Under the pieces are notes generated by a model. The model had not been told where the DNA came from. It saw only the letters and a program-made list of their open reading frames with translations, and searched no databases. A program made the position numbers and the translations under genes. 64,000 bases of DNA from the NCBI RefSeq assembly GCF_004310295.1, contig NZ_SISB01000009.1:62001-126000 (forward strand). Reading direction: 5' to 3'. The DNA is from Pseudomonas sp. BGI-2. GTDB taxonomy: Bacteria > Pseudomonadota > Gammaproteobacteria > Pseudomonadales > Pseudomonadaceae. Below, piece after piece: positions 22,503-32,068 of this stretch (positions within the stretch are counted from its first letter, which is position 1; each line of letters starts with the position of its first letter).

Positions 22503-22527
22503 ACACCGCCTTCGGGCGGTGTTTTTG
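22503..22527 (+). terminator. Terminator of acnA
   Basis: Stem ACACCGCC/GGCGGTGT with a TTCG tetraloop and following T-run, 16 bases after the stop. Confidence 0.88.
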
Positions 22528-22536
22528 TTTGTGTCA

Positions 22537-22640
22537 TGTGGGAGCGAGCTTGCTCCGGGTGGAGTTTCGACGATGAGGCCATAACACTCAAAATCATCGT
22601 TGACTGACACTCCGCTATCGCGAGCAGGCTCACTCCTACA
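22537..22640. repeat. REP inverted pair (gtgggagcgagcttgctc type)
   Basis: Left arm from 22537 and right arm to 22640, imperfect; the same family as the pairs at 7331 and 53706. Confidence 0.75.
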
Positions 22641-22684
22641 AGGGACCGCGGCGCCACGCAAATTTCTGGACACAAGGACTTCAC

Positions 22685-23476
22685 ATGATTGCCCTGCCAT
22701 GGATCTACCTGGCCCTTCTCTCCCTCGGTTACGCCCTCGCTCTGACTTACGGCCAACTCGGCTGGCTGGCCGGCATCTCCGTCGCGCTGCTACTGGTCGC
22801 CGGTTTCGCCGTCCGCCAACAAAAGCTGCCCATCGCTCGCTTCCTAGGCCACGGCTTGTTCATCTTCCTGGCCTTGGCGCTGGCGATGCACTGGCTGCCG
22901 GGTTTCTACAACGGTCGAGGCATCGATCCGCAACGCTTCACCGATGATGCAGTGCCGTTTTCCATGTACCTGAATCAGGACAAACCCCTGATCGGCTTCT
23001 GGCTGTTACTGGTGTGCCCTTGGATTGTCGGCCGGCGCTCCCTGCGCCTTTCGGCTTATGCCACGGCACTCGCCCTGACCCTGAGCACCGTGCTGGCCTT
23101 GGGCGGCGCACTTGTGCTGGGTGTGATCAGTTGGGCACCGAAGTGGCCGGATCAAGCCGGGTTGTGGGTGCTGAACAATCTGCTGCTGGTCACGCTGGTG
23201 GAGGAAGCGCTGTTTCGCGGTTATATCCAGGGCGGTCTGAGTCGGCAGTTCAAAAACCTGCCCTACGGTGAAAACCTGGCGTTGCTGCTTGCGTCGCTGT
23301 TGTTCGGTCTGGTGCATGTGGGGGCGGGTTGGCAATGGGTGCTGCTGGCGAGTCTGGCAGGTATCGGCTATGGTCTGGCCTACCGTTTTGGCGGTTTGGG
23401 GGCGGCCATCGCCACCCATTTCGGCTTGAACCTGCTGCATTTCGCACTGTTCACCTACCCGATGCTCGCCGGCTGA
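22685..23476 (+). CDS. CPBP family intramembrane glutamic endopeptidase
   Basis: A 263-residue inner-membrane protein with about seven or eight hydrophobic segments. The Abi/CAAX protease motifs are present: TLVEEALFRGYIQ (EExxxR) near residue 180, FGLVHVG with a conserved His, and HFGLNLLHF (HxxxN/B) near the C terminus. Family members cleave peptide bonds in the membrane; the bacterial substrates are mostly unknown. The ATG at 22685 starts directly with the first membrane segment. It lies between acnA and aer on the same strand, with REP DNA before it, so it may have its own promoter. Confidence 0.88.
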   Translation: MIALPWIYLALLSLGYALALTYGQLGWLAGISVALLLVAGFAVRQQKLPIARFLGHGLFIFLALALAMHWLPGFYNGRGIDPQRFTDDAVPFSMYLNQDKPLIGFWLLLVCPWIVGRRSLRLSAYATALALTLSTVLALGGALVLGVISWAPKWPDQAGLWVLNNLLLVTLVEEALFRGYIQGGLSRQFKNLPYGENLALLLASLLFGLVHVGAGWQWVLLASLAGIGYGLAYRFGGLGAAIATHFGLNLLHFALFTYPMLAG

Positions 23477-23507
23477 TGCAATGGCCGTTTTGCGACGCGC
23501 CGCTGAT

Positions 23508-23528
23508 TATTGAAAAATAATTTCAATA
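23508..23528. promoter_or_regulatory. Perfect AT-rich palindrome upstream of aer
   Basis: TATTGAAA and TTTCAATA face each other across AATAA, 51 bases before the aer ATG. TTGAA...TTCAA is like an FNR/Anr half-site pair, but the spacing is three bases too long for a canonical box, so the binder is open. Confidence 0.4.
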
Positions 23529-23579
23529 AAATCCTGACGCCGCCGACAACCTCTCAAAGCCTTGCGGATTGAAAAAGCC

Positions 23580-25145
23580 ATGCGTAACAACCAGCCCACC
23601 ACACAACGCGAACGGACCTTCCCGGCTCAGCAACGGTTGATTTCCACCACCGATGCCAAAGGCGTGATCACCTACTGCAACGACGCCTTTGTCGAAATCA
23701 GCGGGTTTTCCCGTGAGGAGCTGATCCGTGCGCCGCATAACCTGGTCCGTCACCCCGACGTCCCGGCCGCGGTGTTCGCGCACATGTGGGGCACACTGAA
23801 ACAAGGCTTGCCATGGATGGGCATTGTCAAGAATCGCTGCAAGACCGGTGACCACTACTGGGTTAACGCCTATGTCACTCCGGTTTTCGAAGGCAATCAG
23901 GTGATCGGTTACGAATCGGTGCGGGTCAAACCCACCGCCGAGCAGATCCGCCGTGCCGAAGCGCTCTACCAACGCATCAACCAGGGCAAGTCGGCCGTCC
24001 CTTCGACAGACAAATGGTTGCCGGTGCTTCAGGACTGGCTGCCGTTCATTCTGGTCAGCCAGCTGAGTTTCATGATCGGTGCGTCCCTCAACTCCCAGTG
24101 GGGCTTCGCCCTCGCCGCCGGTCTTTCGGTGCCGTTGGGCCTGTTGGGCCTGAGCTGGCAACAGCGTGGCCTCAAGCGCTTGCTGCGCCTGGCCGAGCAG
24201 ACCACCTCCGACCCGCTGATCGCGCAGATGTACACCGACAGTCGTGGCGCTCAGGCACGCCTGGAGATGTCGATTCTCAGCCAGGAAGCGCGCCTGAAAA
24301 CCTGCCTGACCCGCCTGCAGGACACCGCCGAGCACCTGACCGAGCAAGCCAAACAGTCCGACGCCCTGGCCCACAACAGCTCCACTGGCCTGGAACGTCA
24401 ACGGGTCGAAACCGAGCAAGTGGCCACCGCCGTCAATCAGATGGCCGCCACCACCCAGGAAGTCGCTAGCCACGTACAACGTACCGCCGACGCCACCCAG
24501 GAAGCCAATCGCCTGACCGGTCGCGGCCGCGACATCGCCGGCGAAACTCGTGAAGCCATCCAGCGCTTGTCGGCGGTGGTCGGTGAAACCGGGCTGACCG
24601 TGACCCAACTGGCCAAGGACAGCGACGAAATCGGCGGCGTGGTCGATGTGATCAAAGGCATCGCCGACCAGACCAACCTGCTGGCCCTGAACGCCGCTAT
24701 CGAAGCCGCGCGTGCCGGCGAGATGGGCCGTGGTTTTGCGGTGGTGGCTGACGAAGTGCGCCAACTGGCACAACGTACCAGCGAATCCACCGGGCAGATT
24801 CACGCCCTGATCGCCAAGCTCCAACAAACCGCCAGCACCGCGGTGCAAACCATGGAAGCCGGGCATCGCCAGGCGGAAGAAGGCGTGGCGCGAGTATTGG
24901 AAGCGGATCAGGCGTTGGTGGGGATCAGCGAAGCGGTGGCCAACATCACCGACATGACCACCCAGATCGCTGCCGCGACCGAAGAGCAAAGTGCAGTCGC
25001 CGAGGAAATCAGCCGCAACATCAGCAACATCTCGCAACTGGCTGACCAGACTTCAGAACAGGCACAGCACTCGGCGTTATTGAGTGAAGAGTTGACGAAG
25101 ACGGCGAATACCCAGTATTCGTTGGTGGAGCGGTTTAATCGCTGA
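23580..25145 (+). CDS. aer: Aerotaxis receptor, PAS-containing methyl-accepting chemotaxis protein
   Basis: A 521-residue signal transducer for energy and oxygen taxis. The N-terminal PAS domain (about residues 20-120, with [19 protein letters not shown] and [10 protein letters not shown]) is of the FAD-binding Aer type. A hydrophobic segment near residues 150-190 anchors it with no large periplasmic domain. The C-terminal signalling domain contains the hairpin tip [20 protein letters not shown] and [14 protein letters not shown], which contacts CheA/CheW. I choose the ATG at 23580, which gives the usual Aer N terminus; an in-frame TTG at 23562 is possible. It is single, with its own terminator. 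Confidence 0.93.
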   Translation: MRNNQPTTQRERTFPAQQRLISTTDAKGVITYCNDAFVEISGFSREELIRAPHNLVRHPDVPAAVFAHMWGTLKQGLPWMGIVKNRCKTGDHYWVNAYVTPVFEGNQVIGYESVRVKPTAEQIRRAEALYQRINQGKSAVPSTDKWLPVLQDWLPFILVSQLSFMIGASLNSQWGFALAAGLSVPLGLLGLSWQQRGLKRLLRLAEQTTSDPLIAQMYTDSRGAQARLEMSILSQEARLKTCLTRLQDTAEHLTEQAKQSDALAHNSSTGLERQRVETEQVATAVNQMAATTQEVASHVQRTADATQEANRLTGRGRDIAGETREAIQRLSAVVGETGLTVTQLAKDSDEIGGVVDVIKGIADQTNLLALNAAIEAARAGEMGRGFAVVADEVRQLAQRTSESTGQIHALIAKLQQTASTAVQTMEAGHRQAEEGVARVLEADQALVGISEAVANITDMTTQIAAATEEQSAVAEEISRNISNISQLADQTSEQAQHSALLSEELTKTANTQYSLVERFNR

Positions 25146-25163
25146 TTGATGCTGGAAACAAAG

Positions 25164-25196
25164 AACCCGGACGGCGAAAGCTTCCGGGTTTTTTAT
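25164..25196 (+). terminator. Terminator of aer
   Basis: Stem AACCCGGA/TCCGGGTT followed by a T-run, 19 bases after the aer stop. Confidence 0.82.
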
Positions 25197-25222
25197 TGCC
25201 AATCTGAAAGTGATGGCGCCTG

Positions 25223-25353
25223 TCAGGGCCTCTTCGCAGGCAAGTCGGATCGCCGCCCGCTCGCTCCTACAGGTTTGGTACCGTTCATCCGAGCACCGAC
25301 AACCTGTAGGAGCGAGCGGGCGGCGATCCGACTTGCCCGCGAAGAGGCCCTGA
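25223..25353. repeat. Large inverted repeat with 53-bp arms
   Basis: Arms at 25223-25275 and 25301-25353 are complementary apart from one base, with a 25-base spacer. The core taggagcgagc and cttgcccgcgaag are REP-like but a gatcgccgcccgctc block is inserted between them. It lies between the convergent aer and hydrolase genes. Confidence 0.9.
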
Positions 25354-25368
25354 TGCCCAACACAAATC

Positions 25369-26046
25369 TCATTTGAGAAATGCAGCTACCCGACTCACCG
25401 CCGAAGCCAAATGCTGCTCATGGGTAAACCCCGAAGCTTTCAATGGCTTCAAATCATGATCCCCCGCCCCCAGCCAGAACACCTCGATACTCGGCGCCAA
25501 CGTGTAAGCCTCGACCGCTTCACGATTGCCCAGCGCATCCCGCTCGCCCTGAACAATCAACGTCCGAGTCTTGAGTCCAGCCAAATGCTCGACCCGGGGT
25601 TTCTCCGGTTTACCGACCGCGTAAAACGGATACCCCAGACATACAAGTGCATCCGCCCCCAACTCATCCGCCAGCAAACTCGCCATCCGCCCGCCCATGG
25701 ACTTGCCGCCAATGGCCAAACGCCCAGTGACATGGCGTCGCACCTCCGCATACACCTCACGCCAGCATTCCTGCAGTTTCGGCGCCGGATTCGGTGGACG
25801 GTTGCCCCCGTCAACACGCCGTTGCGCCATGTACGGAAACTCGAAGCGCAGTACGTTGATGCCTTGATCGGCGAGGCGTGCAGCCATGTCGTTCATCCAG
25901 CCACTGTCCATCGGTGCGCCGGCACCATGGGCGAGGATCAGCGTTGCCGATGCAGGTCCTGAGGCGGCATTCCACAACCATCCGTGATCCCGCACACACT
26001 GCGCCCATTGATCCCCGTCAATACTGGCCTTGTGCTGTTTGTCCAT
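25369..26046 (-). CDS. Alpha/beta hydrolase of the KANL3/Tex30 type
   Basis: A 225-residue cytoplasmic serine hydrolase. The oxyanion region is [16 protein letters not shown], the nucleophile Ser is in [13 protein letters not shown] (GxSxG variant), the acid is probably the Asp in [11 protein letters not shown], and the His is in [11 protein letters not shown]. This pattern fits the KANL3/Tex30 hydrolase-like family, whose substrates are unknown. I start at the ATG at 26046, where similarity begins. Its first codons overlap an Anr box that serves the divergent ccoN2, so Anr binding may also affect this gene. Confidence 0.85.
   Translation of the reverse strand: MDKQHKASIDGDQWAQCVRDHGWLWNAASGPASATLILAHGAGAPMDSGWMNDMAARLADQGINVLRFEFPYMAQRRVDGGNRPPNPAPKLQECWREVYAEVRRHVTGRLAIGGKSMGGRMASLLADELGADALVCLGYPFYAVGKPEKPRVEHLAGLKTRTLIVQGERDALGNREAVEAYTLAPSIEVFWLGAGDHDLKPLKASGFTHEQHLASAVSRVAAFLK
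26008..26021 (+). promoter_or_regulatory. Anr/FNR box for the ccoN2 operon
   Basis: TTGATCCCCGTCAA fits the Anr consensus TTGAT/C-N4-A/GTCAA exactly. It lies 125 bases before the ccoN2 ATG and inside the first codons of the divergent hydrolase gene. Anr is encoded in this window. Confidence 0.75.
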
Positions 26047-26145
26047 GCTTGCCTCGCTTTTAGTCTGCCTATAACTCCAGGCGAAGGACGCGCTGCCTTT
26101 TTGTTGCAAGCGTGCTCACTTCGGCTGAACCGTGGATGGGGAACC

Positions 26146-27570
26146 ATGAACACTTCTATCAGTACCGCCTACAACTACAAGGTGGTCCGCCAATTCGCCA
26201 TTATGACGGTGGTGTGGGGCATCGTCGGCATGGGGCTCGGGGTTTTTCTCGCGGCTCAATTGGTCTGGCCTGAACTCAACTTCGATTTACCGTGGACCAG
26301 TTTCGGCCGCTTGCGCCCGCTGCACACCAACGCAGTGATCTTCGCCTTCGGCGGTTGCGCCCTGTTCGCCAGTTCGTTCTATTCGGTGCAACGCACCTGC
26401 CAAACGCAACTGTTCGCACCGAAAATCGCCGCGTTCTGCTTCTGGGGCTGGCAAGTGGTGATCCTGCTGGCGGCCATCAGCTTGCCGCTGGGTTACACCA
26501 GCTCCAAGGAATACGCCGAGCTGGAATGGCCGATCGACATTTTGATCACCATCGTCTGGGTCGCCTACGCCGTGGTGTTCTTCGGCACGCTGGCGAATCG
26601 CAAGACCAAGCACATCTACGTCGGCAACTGGTTCTTCGGTGCATTCATCATCACCGTGGCGATTCTGCACATCGTCAACAACCTTGAGCTGCCGGTGAGT
26701 TTCACCAAGTCCTACTCGGTGTACGCGGGTGCGACCGATGCCATGGTTCAGTGGTGGTACGGACACAACGCCGTAGGCTTTTTCCTCACCGCCGGTTTTC
26801 TCGGGATGATGTACTACTTCGTGCCGAAACAGGCCGAGCGTCCGGTGTATTCCTATCGCTTGTCGATCGTGCACTTCTGGGCGCTGATCACCCTGTACAT
26901 CTGGGCCGGCCCGCACCATTTGCACTACACCGCGTTGCCGGACTGGGCGCAGTCGCTGGGCATGGTGATGTCGCTGATCCTGCTGGCGCCAAGCTGGGGC
27001 GGGATGATTAACGGGATGATGACCCTCTCGGGCGCCTGGCATAAGTTGCGCAGCGACCCGATCCTGCGCTTCCTCGTGGTATCGCTGGCTTTCTACGGCA
27101 TGTCGACCTTTGAAGGGCCGATGATGGCGATCAAGACGGTCAACGCCCTCTCCCACTACACCGACTGGACCATCGGCCACGTTCACGCCGGGGCACTCGG
27201 CTGGGTCGCGATGATTTCCATCGGCGCGCTGTACCACATGATCCCGAAAATCTTCGGTCGCCCGCAGATGCACAGCATCGGCCTGATCAACGCGCACTTC
27301 TGGCTCGCCACCATCGGCACCGTGCTGTACATCGCGTCCATGTGGGTCAACGGCATCGCCCAGGGCCTGATGTGGCGTGCAGTCAACGAAGACGGCACGC
27401 TGACCTACTCCTTCGTCGAAACCCTGGTGGCCAGCCACCCAGGCTTCGTCGTGCGGCTGGTGGGCGGTGCGATCTTCCTCAGCGGCATGTTCCTGATGGC
27501 TTACAACACCTGGCGCACCGTGCGGGCCTCGCAGCCTGCCGAAGTCGCCGCTGCCGCGCAGATGGCCTGA
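26146..27570 (+). CDS. ccoN: cbb3-type cytochrome c oxidase subunit I (set 2)
   Basis: Catalytic subunit of the high-affinity oxygen-reducing oxidase, 474 residues with 12 or so membrane helices. It carries haem b, haem b3 and CuB. Histidine ligands are seen in [31 protein letters not shown] and [11 protein letters not shown]. The ATG at 26146 is preceded by GGATGGGGA and gives [14 protein letters not shown]; the frame is open further upstream but not coding-like. It is the first gene of ccoN2O2Q2P2. By its position upstream of the second set and its full Anr box, this corresponds to the oxygen-limitation-induced cco-2 of P. aeruginosa. Confidence 0.96.
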   Translation: MNTSISTAYNYKVVRQFAIMTVVWGIVGMGLGVFLAAQLVWPELNFDLPWTSFGRLRPLHTNAVIFAFGGCALFASSFYSVQRTCQTQLFAPKIAAFCFWGWQVVILLAAISLPLGYTSSKEYAELEWPIDILITIVWVAYAVVFFGTLANRKTKHIYVGNWFFGAFIITVAILHIVNNLELPVSFTKSYSVYAGATDAMVQWWYGHNAVGFFLTAGFLGMMYYFVPKQAERPVYSYRLSIVHFWALITLYIWAGPHHLHYTALPDWAQSLGMVMSLILLAPSWGGMINGMMTLSGAWHKLRSDPILRFLVVSLAFYGMSTFEGPMMAIKTVNALSHYTDWTIGHVHAGALGWVAMISIGALYHMIPKIFGRPQMHSIGLINAHFWLATIGTVLYIASMWVNGIAQGLMWRAVNEDGTLTYSFVETLVASHPGFVVRLVGGAIFLSGMFLMAYNTWRTVRASQPAEVAAAAQMA

Positions 27571-27580
27571 GGAGTCCGCC

Positions 27581-28189
27581 ATGAAACACGAAACAATCGA
27601 GAAAAACGTCGGCCTGCTGATGCTGCTGATGGTCCTGGCCGTGAGCATCGGCGGTCTGACCCAGATCGTCCCGCTGTTCTTCCAGGACGTGACCAATAAA
27701 CCGGTGGAAGGCATGAAACCCTACACCGCGCTGCAACTGGAAGGTCGCGACATCTACATCCGTGAAGGCTGCGTGCAGTGCCACTCGCAGATGATCCGCC
27801 CGTTTCGCGCCGAAACCGAACGTTACGGGCACTACTCGGTGGCGGGCGAGAGCGTCTGGGATCACCCGTTCCTCTGGGGCTCCAAACGCACCGGTCCGGA
27901 CCTGGCCCGGGTCGGCGGGCGCTACTCGGATGACTGGCACCGTGCGCACTTGTACAACCCGCGCAACGTGGTACCGGAATCGAAGATGCCGGCCTACCCA
28001 TGGCTGGTCACCCAACCGGTGGACAGCAGCAGCACCGAAACCAAGCTCAAGGTCATGCGCACCCTCGGCGTGCCGTACACCGACGACGACATCAGCGGCG
28101 CGGTGTCCAGCATCAAGGGCAAGACTGAAATGGACGCCCTGGTTTCTTACCTGCAAGTGCTCGGCACTGCGATCAAGAGCAAGAGGTGA
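27581..28189 (+). CDS. ccoO: cbb3-type cytochrome c oxidase subunit II (set 2)
   Basis: A 202-residue mono-haem c-type subunit that feeds electrons to CcoN. One N-terminal membrane anchor ([16 protein letters not shown]) holds it in the inner membrane with the haem domain in the periplasm. The haem motif is CVQCH near residue 64, with the likely axial Met in ESKMPAYPW. It is 10 bases after ccoN with GGAG before the ATG. Confidence 0.96.
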   Translation: MKHETIEKNVGLLMLLMVLAVSIGGLTQIVPLFFQDVTNKPVEGMKPYTALQLEGRDIYIREGCVQCHSQMIRPFRAETERYGHYSVAGESVWDHPFLWGSKRTGPDLARVGGRYSDDWHRAHLYNPRNVVPESKMPAYPWLVTQPVDSSSTETKLKVMRTLGVPYTDDDISGAVSSIKGKTEMDALVSYLQVLGTAIKSKR

Positions 28190-28192
28190 GCC

Positions 28193-28393
28193 ATGGTCTT
28201 TGAAATGAGCACGGGCCTGATCCGCGGCCTCGGCACTGTCGTGGTGTTCGTGGCATTCGTCGGCCTGACCCTGTGGGTGTTCAACAGCAAGCGCGGCCCG
28301 GAATTCGCCGAAGCGCGCCTGCTGCCGTTCGCCGACGAACCACAACCCGACAGCACCCAAGAACCCGCAACAACAAGGAGTACCCGGCCATGA
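28193..28393 (+). CDS. ccoQ: cbb3-type oxidase small subunit CcoQ (set 2)
   Basis: A 66-residue single-span protein ([21 protein letters not shown]), thought to stabilise the CcoNOP complex. It starts [12 protein letters not shown], a few residues longer than the set 1 copy. The ATG is 3 bases after the ccoO stop, with AAGAGGTGAG as binding site inside the ccoO end. Its TGA overlaps the ccoP start as ATGA. The C-terminal tail is rich in Pro and Thr. Confidence 0.92.
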   Translation: MVFEMSTGLIRGLGTVVVFVAFVGLTLWVFNSKRGPEFAEARLLPFADEPQPDSTQEPATTRSTRP

Positions 28394-29343
28394 CCACCTT
28401 CTGGAGTACGTGGATCTGCGTACTGACCATCGGCAGCCTGATCGGCCTGACCTGGCTGCTGATCGGCACCCGCAAGGGCGAAACCAAGGGCAGCGTCGAC
28501 CAGACCATGGGCCACAGCTTCGACGGCATCGAGGAGTACGACAATCCGCTGCCGCAGTGGTGGTTCATGCTGTTCGCCGGCACGCTGGTGTTTGCCGTGG
28601 GTTACCTGATCCTTTATCCGGGCCTGGGCAACTGGAAAGGCGTCCTGCCGGGTTACGAGGACGGCTGGACGGGCGTCCACGAATGGGAAAAGGAGATGAA
28701 CAAGGCGGACGCGAAGTTCGGACCGATCTTCGCCAAATTCGCCGCCATGCCCGTTGAAGAAGTGGCCAAGGACCCGCAAGCGCTGAAAATGGGTGGTCGC
28801 CTGTTCGCGTCCAACTGCTCGGTGTGCCACGGCTCGGATGCCAAGGGTGCCTTCGGCTTCCCGAACCTGGCCGACAGCAACTGGCGCTGGGGCGGTGATG
28901 CCGAGATGATCAAGACCACGATCATGGGTGGTCGCGTAGCGGCAATGCCGGCTTGGGGTGAAATCCTCGGTGATGCCGGCGTGAAAAACGTTGCCGCGTA
29001 TGTGCGTCATGAATTGGCCGGCCTGCCACTGCCCGCGGACAGCACCGCCGATCTGCAAGCCGGACAGCAAGCGTTCAGCACCACCTGCGTAGCCTGTCAT
29101 GGGGCAAACGGCCAGGGCACTGAAGCCATGGGGGCGCCGAATCTGACGCAACCGGCCGGATTCATTTACGGAACCAGCCTGGCGCAATTGCAACAGACCA
29201 TTCGTCATGGCCGTCAGGGTCATATGCCAGCGCAGAACGAATTGCTCGGCAACGACAAGGTGCAACTGCTGGCCGCTTACGTCTACAGCTTGTCTCACGG
29301 TTTGAGCACCGAGCGTTTGCAAGCTGAAGGCAAACGCGAATAA
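28390..29343 (+). CDS. ccoP: cbb3-type cytochrome c oxidase subunit III, di-haem (set 2)
   Basis: A 317-residue di-haem cytochrome c that accepts electrons from soluble cytochromes. Two N-terminal membrane helices (near residues 4-25 and 57-78) are followed by two periplasmic haem domains with CSVCH and CVACH. It lacks the roughly 16-residue segment found after LPGY in the set 1 copy. The ATG overlaps the ccoQ stop. Last gene of the set 2 operon. Confidence 0.95.
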   Translation: MTTFWSTWICVLTIGSLIGLTWLLIGTRKGETKGSVDQTMGHSFDGIEEYDNPLPQWWFMLFAGTLVFAVGYLILYPGLGNWKGVLPGYEDGWTGVHEWEKEMNKADAKFGPIFAKFAAMPVEEVAKDPQALKMGGRLFASNCSVCHGSDAKGAFGFPNLADSNWRWGGDAEMIKTTIMGGRVAAMPAWGEILGDAGVKNVAAYVRHELAGLPLPADSTADLQAGQQAFSTTCVACHGANGQGTEAMGAPNLTQPAGFIYGTSLAQLQQTIRHGRQGHMPAQNELLGNDKVQLLAAYVYSLSHGLSTERLQAEGKRE

Positions 29344-29357
29344 ATCTCGACCGCTCT

Positions 29358-29385
29358 ACTGCCGCATTCTCCCGGATGCGGCAGT
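29358..29385 (+). terminator. Hairpin after ccoP2, possible terminator
   Basis: A perfect 10-bp stem ACTGCCGCAT/ATGCGGCAGT lies 15 bases after the stop. The following tract is pyrimidine-rich but not a true T-run, so termination may be weak or Rho-assisted. Confidence 0.5.
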
Positions 29386-29826
29386 TCCCTGCCTCTTTGC
29401 GACCAAGTGTCGCACCCCTCCGATGGTCCTCCTTTCGGTTCACCACATTCGGGTCTAAGCTTGCTTCGATGCGGACTGGCATGAGCCGGTTCCAGGTCGA
29501 CCCAACCCGATGTGTTCGACAAATCTGCTCGATGACAAGCCGCAAAGGCTGGTAGATACCGGCTGTCATGCCAATTGCCATCGGTCACCTGCTCGTTGTG
29601 TTTGAACACACCCCGTAACAACTGACCTGACCCCCTCACCCTTTTCGTTCGCTGCGACGTTTTGTCCTAGGCCGATTTTGTCCTTACGCGGCGCATGGAA
29701 AGGCCGCAGAATCAGCTTTTGAAAGCATTGACCCAGGTCATGGCGCGTTGCAATGACCCCCCGCTTTCTACATACTTGCGGCCGATTTTTACTCCTAATA
29801 AAACACCCAAACCGTGGAACCTTAGA
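29386..29826. other. Long leader region before ccoN1
   Basis: No gene or REP element was seen here. It should hold the ccoN1 promoter. One Anr-like site at 29728-29741 is the only motif I can name. Confidence 0.5.
29728..29741 (+). promoter_or_regulatory. Degenerate Anr-like box upstream of ccoN1
   Basis: TTGACCCAGGTCAT matches TTGAC-N4-GTCAA except for the last base. It is 86 bases before the ccoN1 ATG. A weaker site than at ccoN2 would fit the more constitutive expression known for cco-1 in P. aeruginosa. Confidence 0.4.
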
Positions 29827-31269
29827 ATGAGCACAGCAATCAGTCCGACTGCTTATAACTATAAGGTAGTCCGCCAGTTCGCCATCATGACGGTGGTCTG
29901 GGGGATCCTTGGCATGGGGCTTGGTGTCTTCATCGCCTCACAGCTTGTATGGCCGGAATTGAACTTCGGTCTGCCGTGGACGACTTTTGGACGCTTACGC
30001 CCGTTGCACACCAACCTGGTGATTTTCGCCTTCGGTGGTTGTGCTCTGTTTGCCACTTCTTATTACGTCGTGCAGCGAACCTGCCAAACGCGACTGATTT
30101 CCGACAGCCTCGCCGCCTTCACCTTCTGGGGATGGCAAGCGGTGATCGTCGGCGCGATCATTACCTTGCCGCTGGGTTACACCACCACCAAGGAATACGC
30201 GGAACTGGAATGGCCCCTGGCTATTCTGCTGGCCATCGTCTGGGTGTCCTACGGTCTGGTGTTCTTCGGCACCATCACCAAGCGCAACACCAAACATATC
30301 TATGTGGGTAACTGGTTCTACGGTGCCTTCATCGTCGTGACGGCGATGCTGCACATCGTCAACCACGCGTCCCTGCCGGTCAGCTTCTTCAAGTCCTACT
30401 CGGCCTACGCCGGTGCGACTGACGCGATGATACAGTGGTGGTACGGCCACAACGCGGTCGGTTTCTTCCTGACCACCGGCTTCCTGGGGATGATGTACTA
30501 CTTCGTTCCGAAGCAGGCCGAGCGTCCGATCTACTCCTACCGCCTGTCGATCGTGCACTTCTGGGCGCTGATCACCCTGTACATCTGGGCCGGTCCGCAC
30601 CACCTGCACTACACCGCCCTGCCGGACTGGGCTCAGTCCCTGGGCATGGCGATGTCGATCATCCTGCTGGCTCCGAGCTGGGGCGGCATGATCAACGGCA
30701 TGATGACCCTGTCGGGCGCCTGGCATAAGCTGCGCACCGACCCGATCCTGCGCTTCCTCGTGGTATCGCTCGCGTTCTACGGCATGTCGACCTTCGAAGG
30801 TCCGATGATGGCCATCAAGACCGTCAACTCGCTGTCGCACTACACCGACTGGACCATCGGCCACGTACACGCCGGTGCCTTGGGTTGGGTTGCGATGATC
30901 TCGATCGGCGCCATTTACCACATGATCCCGAAATTGTTTGGTCGCGCGCAGATGCACAGCATCGGCCTGATCAACACGCACTTCTGGCTCGCGACCATCG
31001 GTACCGTTCTGTACATCGCTTCGATGTGGGTCAACGGCATCACCCAGGGTCTGATGTGGCGTGCAATCAACGACGACGGCACCCTCACCTACTCGTTCGT
31101 CGAAGCCCTGCAAGCCAGCCACCCTGGCTTCATCGTTCGCGCCTTGGGCGGTGCGTTCTTTGCCAGCGGCATGCTGTTCATGGCCTACAACGTATGGCGC
31201 ACCGTACGTGCCTCGAACCCGGCTGAAGCCGAAGCAGCCGCTCAGATTGCTGTAGTTGGAGCTCACTGA
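29827..31269 (+). CDS. ccoN: cbb3-type cytochrome c oxidase subunit I (set 1)
   Basis: A 480-residue catalytic subunit, very similar to the set 2 protein along its length and with the same histidine motifs ([39 protein letters not shown]). It starts [15 protein letters not shown] at 29827; the open frame upstream does not look coding. The C-terminal tail differs from set 2 ([11 protein letters not shown]). Its TGA overlaps the ccoO ATG by one base, suggesting translational coupling. Confidence 0.96.
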   Translation: MSTAISPTAYNYKVVRQFAIMTVVWGILGMGLGVFIASQLVWPELNFGLPWTTFGRLRPLHTNLVIFAFGGCALFATSYYVVQRTCQTRLISDSLAAFTFWGWQAVIVGAIITLPLGYTTTKEYAELEWPLAILLAIVWVSYGLVFFGTITKRNTKHIYVGNWFYGAFIVVTAMLHIVNHASLPVSFFKSYSAYAGATDAMIQWWYGHNAVGFFLTTGFLGMMYYFVPKQAERPIYSYRLSIVHFWALITLYIWAGPHHLHYTALPDWAQSLGMAMSIILLAPSWGGMINGMMTLSGAWHKLRTDPILRFLVVSLAFYGMSTFEGPMMAIKTVNSLSHYTDWTIGHVHAGALGWVAMISIGAIYHMIPKLFGRAQMHSIGLINTHFWLATIGTVLYIASMWVNGITQGLMWRAINDDGTLTYSFVEALQASHPGFIVRALGGAFFASGMLFMAYNVWRTVRASNPAEAEAAAQIAVVGAH

Positions 31270-31877
31270 TGAAGCATGAAGCAGTCGAGAAGAACATTGG
31301 CCTGCTGGCCTTCTTCATGGTTATCGCCGTCAGCATCGGCGGCCTGACCCAGATCGTTCCGCTGTTTTTCCAGGACGTCACCAACAAGCCGGTCGAAGGC
31401 ATGAAGCCTCGTACCGCCCTTGAAGTCGAAGGACGTGACGTCTATATCGCCAACGGTTGCGTCGGCTGCCACTCGCAGATGATCCGCCCGTTCCGCGCTG
31501 AAACCGAACGTTACGGCCACTATTCGGTTGCCGGTGAAAGCGTCTGGGACCACCCGTTCCTGTGGGGCTCCAAGCGCACCGGTCCGGACCTGGCCCGTGT
31601 CGGCGGTCGTTACTCCGATGACTGGCAGCGTGCGCACTTATACAACCCGCGCAACGTGGTGCCTGAGTCGAAAATGCCGGCCTACCCGTTCCTCGTGGAA
31701 AACAAGCTCGACGGCAAAGACACCGCCAAGAAACTGGAAGTCTTGCGCACGCTCGGCGTCCCTTACACCGACGAAGACATCGCCGGTGCCAAGGATGCTG
31801 TGAAGGGCAAAACCGAAATGGACGCGCTGGTGGCCTATCTGCAAGGCCTGGGCACCATCATCAAAAGCAAACGGTGA
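31269..31877 (+). CDS. ccoO: cbb3-type cytochrome c oxidase subunit II (set 1)
   Basis: A 202-residue mono-haem cytochrome c with N-terminal anchor and haem motif CVGCH (CVQCH in set 2), and ESKMPAYPF with the likely axial Met. Coupled to ccoN by TGATG. Differences from set 2 cluster in the segment after AYPF ([15 protein letters not shown]), the least conserved surface. Confidence 0.96.
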   Translation: MKHEAVEKNIGLLAFFMVIAVSIGGLTQIVPLFFQDVTNKPVEGMKPRTALEVEGRDVYIANGCVGCHSQMIRPFRAETERYGHYSVAGESVWDHPFLWGSKRTGPDLARVGGRYSDDWQRAHLYNPRNVVPESKMPAYPFLVENKLDGKDTAKKLEVLRTLGVPYTDEDIAGAKDAVKGKTEMDALVAYLQGLGTIIKSKR

Positions 31878-31882
31878 TTTAG

Positions 31883-32068
31883 ATGGATATCGGGATGATT
31901 CGTGGCCTGGGCACCGTTGTTGTGATGGTGGCCTTCATCGGACTGGCGCTGTGGGTGTTCAGCCCCAAGCGCAAGTCGGAGTTTGAAGACGCGACCTTGC
32001 TGCCTTTCGCGGATGATCCCGAAGCCATCAAGCACGTCGAGCAAGCTTCTAGGAGTAACAAAGAATGA
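31883..32068 (+). CDS. ccoQ: cbb3-type oxidase small subunit CcoQ (set 1)
   Basis: A 61-residue single-span protein, [18 protein letters not shown], the usual CcoQ start. It ends with SRSNKE and its TAA/TGA region overlaps the ccoP start by 4 bases. The role is stabilisation of the oxidase complex, by family knowledge. Confidence 0.93.
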   Translation: MDIGMIRGLGTVVVMVAFIGLALWVFSPKRKSEFEDATLLPFADDPEAIKHVEQASRSNKE

